Positions 56,501-61,371 of a stretch of 64,000 nucleotides of DNA are shown here, in pieces. This DNA comes from Cyrtodaria siliqua. Its lineage: Eukaryota; Mollusca; Bivalvia; Adapedonta; Hiatellidae. Where the stretch lies: assembly GCA_037043455.1 (NCBI GenBank), contig JAWPHD010010247.1:31663-95662 (forward strand), given 5' to 3'. Positions within the stretch are counted from its first letter, which is position 1; every line of letters starts with the position of its first letter. The notes beneath the pieces are model-generated. The model saw nothing but the letters and a program-made list of their open reading frames with translations, ran no database searches and was not told where the DNA came from. Position numbers and translations under genes: made by a program.

Positions 56501-59500
56501 ATTTGGTGGCAAAAGGGTTAAACCTGACCTAATTAAATGGATTCTCCTCTGGGTCTCACACCTGGGTCAAACTAAAGTGGTTAACAGGGTGTTAGCTTGT
56601 TTTATGTGTTACATTTCTATTAAACATGTTAAAAGAACCACTTTAACGTGTTGCATATTAATTCCCAATAAAAAACATTCACTTTTTGGGCGGTGCTAAA
56701 AGAAAAAAGATGCAGTAAATTAGTCTGATATACTTGTTTTGTTTGTTGTACTAATTGCCTTAAGTTACTATAAAAAGGTGTGCACTGTTGGCAACGTGGC
56801 TGTTCCAAAAGTACGTTTTGCAGCTTTAAAACTTTTTTTTTTTTTTTAGCTCTACTGGCGCCAGCAGAGCTTATGGGATGCCGAGTTGTCTGTCGTCCGT
56901 CTGTTGTCCGTCGTCCGTTCGTCATTAACTTTTGTCTCGTTAAGAACCACTTTAACGTGTTGCATATTAATTCCCAATAAAAAACATTCACATTCTGGGG
57001 CGGTGCTAAAAGAAAAAAGATGCAGTAAATTAGTCTGATATACTTGTTTTGTTTGTTGTACTAATTGCCTTAAGTTACTATAAAAAGGTGTGCACTGTTG
57101 GCAACGTGGCTGTTCCAAAAGTATGTTTTGCAGCTTTAAAACTTTTTTTTTTTTTTAGCTCTACTGGCCGAAGGCCAGCAGAGCTTATGGGATGCCGAGT
57201 TGTCCGTCGTCCGTCCGTTGTCCGTCGTCCGTCGTCCGTACGTCGTTAACTTTTTTCTCGTTAAGACGATAGGGCCTTCATTTTTCATCCGATCTTTACC
57301 AAACTTTAACAGGTTGTTAATATCAATGAAAGCTCGGATGAGTTCGAAAACCAGCCAGATCGGACAAGTAACAACGGAGTTATGGCCCTTGATTTAGTTA
57401 AAAATGCTATATTGCTATAATTTGCCTCGTTAAGACGATAGGGCCTTCATTTTTCATCCTATCTTTATCAAACATTACCACATTGTTAATATCAATGAAA
57501 GCTCGGACAAGTTCGAAAACCAGCCAAATCAGACCAGCAAGAGCGGAGTTATGGTCCTTGATTTAGTTAAAAAGGCTATATTGCTATTATTTGCCTCGTT
57601 AAGACGATAGGGCCTTCGTTTTTCATCCTATCTTTACCAAGCTTTACCACATTGTTAATATCTATGAAAGCTCGGACAAGTTCGAAAACCAGCCATATCG
57701 GACCAGTAAGAGCGGAGTTATGGTCCTTGATTTAGTTAAAAAGGCTATATTGCTATTATTTGCCTCGTTAAGACGATAGGGCCTTCGTTTTTAATCCTAT
57801 CTTTACCAAGCTTTACCACATTGTTAATATCAATGAAAGCTCAGACGAGTTCGAAAACCAGCCATATCGGACTAGTAACAGCAGAGTTATGGCCCTTGAT
57901 TTAGTTAAAAATGCTATATTTTGCCTCGTTAATACGATAGGGGCTTCATTGTTCATCAGATCTTTACCAAACTTTATCAGATTATTAATGTCGTTGAAAG
58001 CTCGAACAAGTTCGAAAACCAGCCTTATCGGACCAGTAACAGCGGAGTTGTGGCCCTTGATTAGGTAAAAATGATATATTTTGCCTCAAGACGATAGGGG
58101 CTTCATTGTTCAGCCGATCTTTACCAACACTATCAGATTGCTAATATCAATGAAAGCTCAGACAAGTTCGAAAACCAGCCATATCGGACTAGTAACAGCG
58201 GAGTTATGGCCCTTTATTTAGTTAAAAATGCTATATTTTGCCTCGTTAAGACGATAGGGGCTTCATTGTTCCGATCCTTACCAAACTTTATCAGATTGTT
58301 AATATCAATGAAAGCTTGGACAAGTTTGAAAACCATTCATATCGGACCAGTATCAGCAGGAGTTATGGCCCTTGATATAGTTCAAAATGCTATATTTTGT
58401 CTTGTTAAGACGGTAGGGAATTCATTTTTCATCCGATCTTTACCAAGCTTTATCAGATTGTCAATGTCAATGAAAGCTCGGTCAGGTTCAAAAACTAGCC
58501 AGATCGGACCAGTAACAGCGAAGTTGTGGCCCTTGATTTTTTTATAACATGCTATAATTTGCCTCGTCATACGATAGGGCCTTCATTTTGCATCTGATCT
58601 TTGCCAAATATGACTTTTTTTTATCTTATTATTTATTTTTTTAATTTTATTTTTTTTTGTTTTTTTTATTGATTTATTTTTTTCATAATATTTTTTTTCC
58701 ATTACTTTTTTTTTTGATTTTTTTTTTTTGATTTTTAGCTCTACTGGCCGAAGGCCAGCAGAGCTTATGGGATGCCGAGTTGTCCGTCGTCCGTCCGTCG
58801 TCCGTCCGTCCGTCGTCCGTCCGTCCGTTGTTAACTTTTGTCTCGTTAAGACGATAGGGCCTTCATTTTTCATCCGATCTTTACCAAACTTTAACAGGTT
58901 GTTAATATCAATGAAAGCTCGGATGAGTTCGAAAACCAGCCAGATCGGACTAGTAACAGCGGAGTTATGGCCCTTGATTTAGTTAAAAATGCTATATTGC
59001 TAAATTGTGCCTCGTTAAGACGATAGGGCATTCATTTTTCATCCTATCTTTACCAAACTCTACCAGATTGTTAATATCAATGAAAGCTCGGACAAGTTCG
59101 AAAACCAGCCAGATTGGACCAGTAACAGCGGAGTTATGGTCCTTGATTTAGTTAAAAATGCTATATTGCTATATTTTGCCTCGTTAAGACGATATGGCCT
59201 TCGTTTTTCATCCTATCTTTACCAAACTTTACCACATTGTTAATATCAATGAAAGGTCGGATAAGTTCGAAAACCAGCCATATCGGACTAGAAACAGCGG
59301 AGTTATGGCCCTTGATTTAGTTAAAAATGCTATATTTTGCATCGTTAAGACGATAGGGGCTTCATTGTTCATCCGATCTTAACCAATCTTTATCAGATTG
59401 TTGATGTCGTTGAAAGCTCGAACAAGTTTGAAAAACGGCCATATCGGACCAATAACAGCGGAGTTATGGCCCTTGATTTAGTTAAAAATGCTATATTTTG

Positions 59501-61340
59501 CCTCGTTAAGACGATAGGGGCTTCATTGTTCATCCGATCCTTACCAAACTTTATCAGATTGTTAATATCAATGAAAGCTTGGACAAGTTTGAAAACCAGC
59601 TATATCGGACTAGTAACAGCGGAGTTATGGCCCTTGATTTAGTTAAAAATGCTATATTTTGCCTCGTTAAGACTATAGAGGCTTCATTGTTCATCCGATC
59701 TTTACCAAACTTTATCAGATTGTTAATATCAATGAGAGCTCGGACAAGTACGAAAACCAGTATTATCGGAGTTGTAGCCCTTGATTTACTTCAAAATGAT
59801 ATATTTTGCCTCGTAAAGACGATAGGGCCTTCATTTTTCATCCGATCTTTACCAAACTTTATCAGATTGTTAATGTCTATGAAAGCTTGGTCAAGTTCGA
59901 AAACCAACCATATCGGACCAGTAATAGCGGAGTTATAGCCCTTGATTTTTTTAAAAATGCTATAATTTGCCTCGTCATCTGATCTTTGGCAATCTTTACC
60001 AGTTTTTATGACAGTATTTTTTTTATATTATTATTAATTTTATTTTATTTAAAAAAAAAAAAAAATTATATTTTTTTTTTATTTTTTTATTTTTTTAATT
60101 ATTATTATTATATTTTTTCCCCCTAGTTTTGAAATTATTACTTATTTTTCATTTTTTTTTTTTTTTTTTTTTTAGCTCTTTGTTGGACCAGTCGGACCAG
60201 TAACAGAGGAGTTATGGCTCTTGATTTAGTTAAAAATGCTATAATTTGCCTCGTTAATATGGTATGGCCTTCATTTTGATCTTTATCAAACTTTACCAGA
60301 TTCTTTAGTTATGGCCCTTGATTTAGTTAAAAGCTGTTTTTTGCCCGAAACTTTCAAAAAAATGTAAATGGCAGTCACTCGCTACATTGATGTTATAAGA
60401 GCCATGTTAGCCAGTAGAGCGTCCACAGGCCCTCTTGGGCCTCTTGTTTTTTAATGTTTTATTTTTTTTATTTTTTTTATTTTTATTGTCTCTATTGGCC
60501 AAGAAAACCAGCCAGATCAGACCAGTAATGGTGGAGTTATAGCTCTTGATTTAGTTAAAAATGCTATATTTTGCCTTTAAGATGATAGTCACTCGCTTCA
60601 TTGATGTTATAAGAGCCATATAAGCCAGTAGAGCGTCCACAGGCCCTCTTGGGCCTCTCGTTTTATTTTTTTTTCAATAAAACGAATTTCCAATCTTTGT
60701 TCATAAACAAATGTTTTAACCAATGAAATTGAAAGAATACAGATCTTATATTTACTCCAAAGATTAAATTGCAAAATGTTATGCCCCTATAGAATCTAAA
60801 ATACGCTGAAAATTATAAGTCATTTACGGAGGTGCCCATTAAAAGCATAGGTTTATTTATGGGTAGTTGTTGTGTGTGTGGGGTGGGTGGTGGGTATGTG
60901 TGTGGAGCGCTTCAATTAGGGAATGCGCTACTATTATCGAAAATATGATACACATTTTGTTCACATTTCAGCAAATTAAACTCTCAATTTCAGATGCGTG
61001 TGCCTCCAACCCATGTATCAATGGTGGCCAGTGCATGGATGGAAATCAGAATAACTTCCAGTGCATCTGCCAGGATGGGTACAATGGGCTATATTGTGAA
61101 AATAGATTTTCCAAGTGCAACGGAAAGTTCTGCGGATCGGGCGGTATGTGTGTTGATGACCAGAATGATGATAAGGCACAGTGCCTGTGTCCAGAGGGGT
61201 ATACATATGGTGAGTTTCTGCGTGTGTGTGTGGGGCGGGGTCTAGGGGCGGTATGTGTGTTGATGACCAGAATGACGATAAGGCACAGTGCCTGTGTCCA
61301 ATTTAAGGGGTATACATATGGTGAGTTTCTCTGTGTGTGT

Positions 61341-61371
<31 letters not shown>

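Noticed and set aside
8780..60664. Coding transposons (reverse transcriptase, transposase, Rep/helicase)
   Set aside because: I saw no frame with recognisable motifs; all mobile elements here appear non-autonomous.
61247..61316. Second copy of the exon 20 end as an alternative exon
   Set aside because: No acceptor precedes it, it is out of frame with the read-through, and it carries an added stop.
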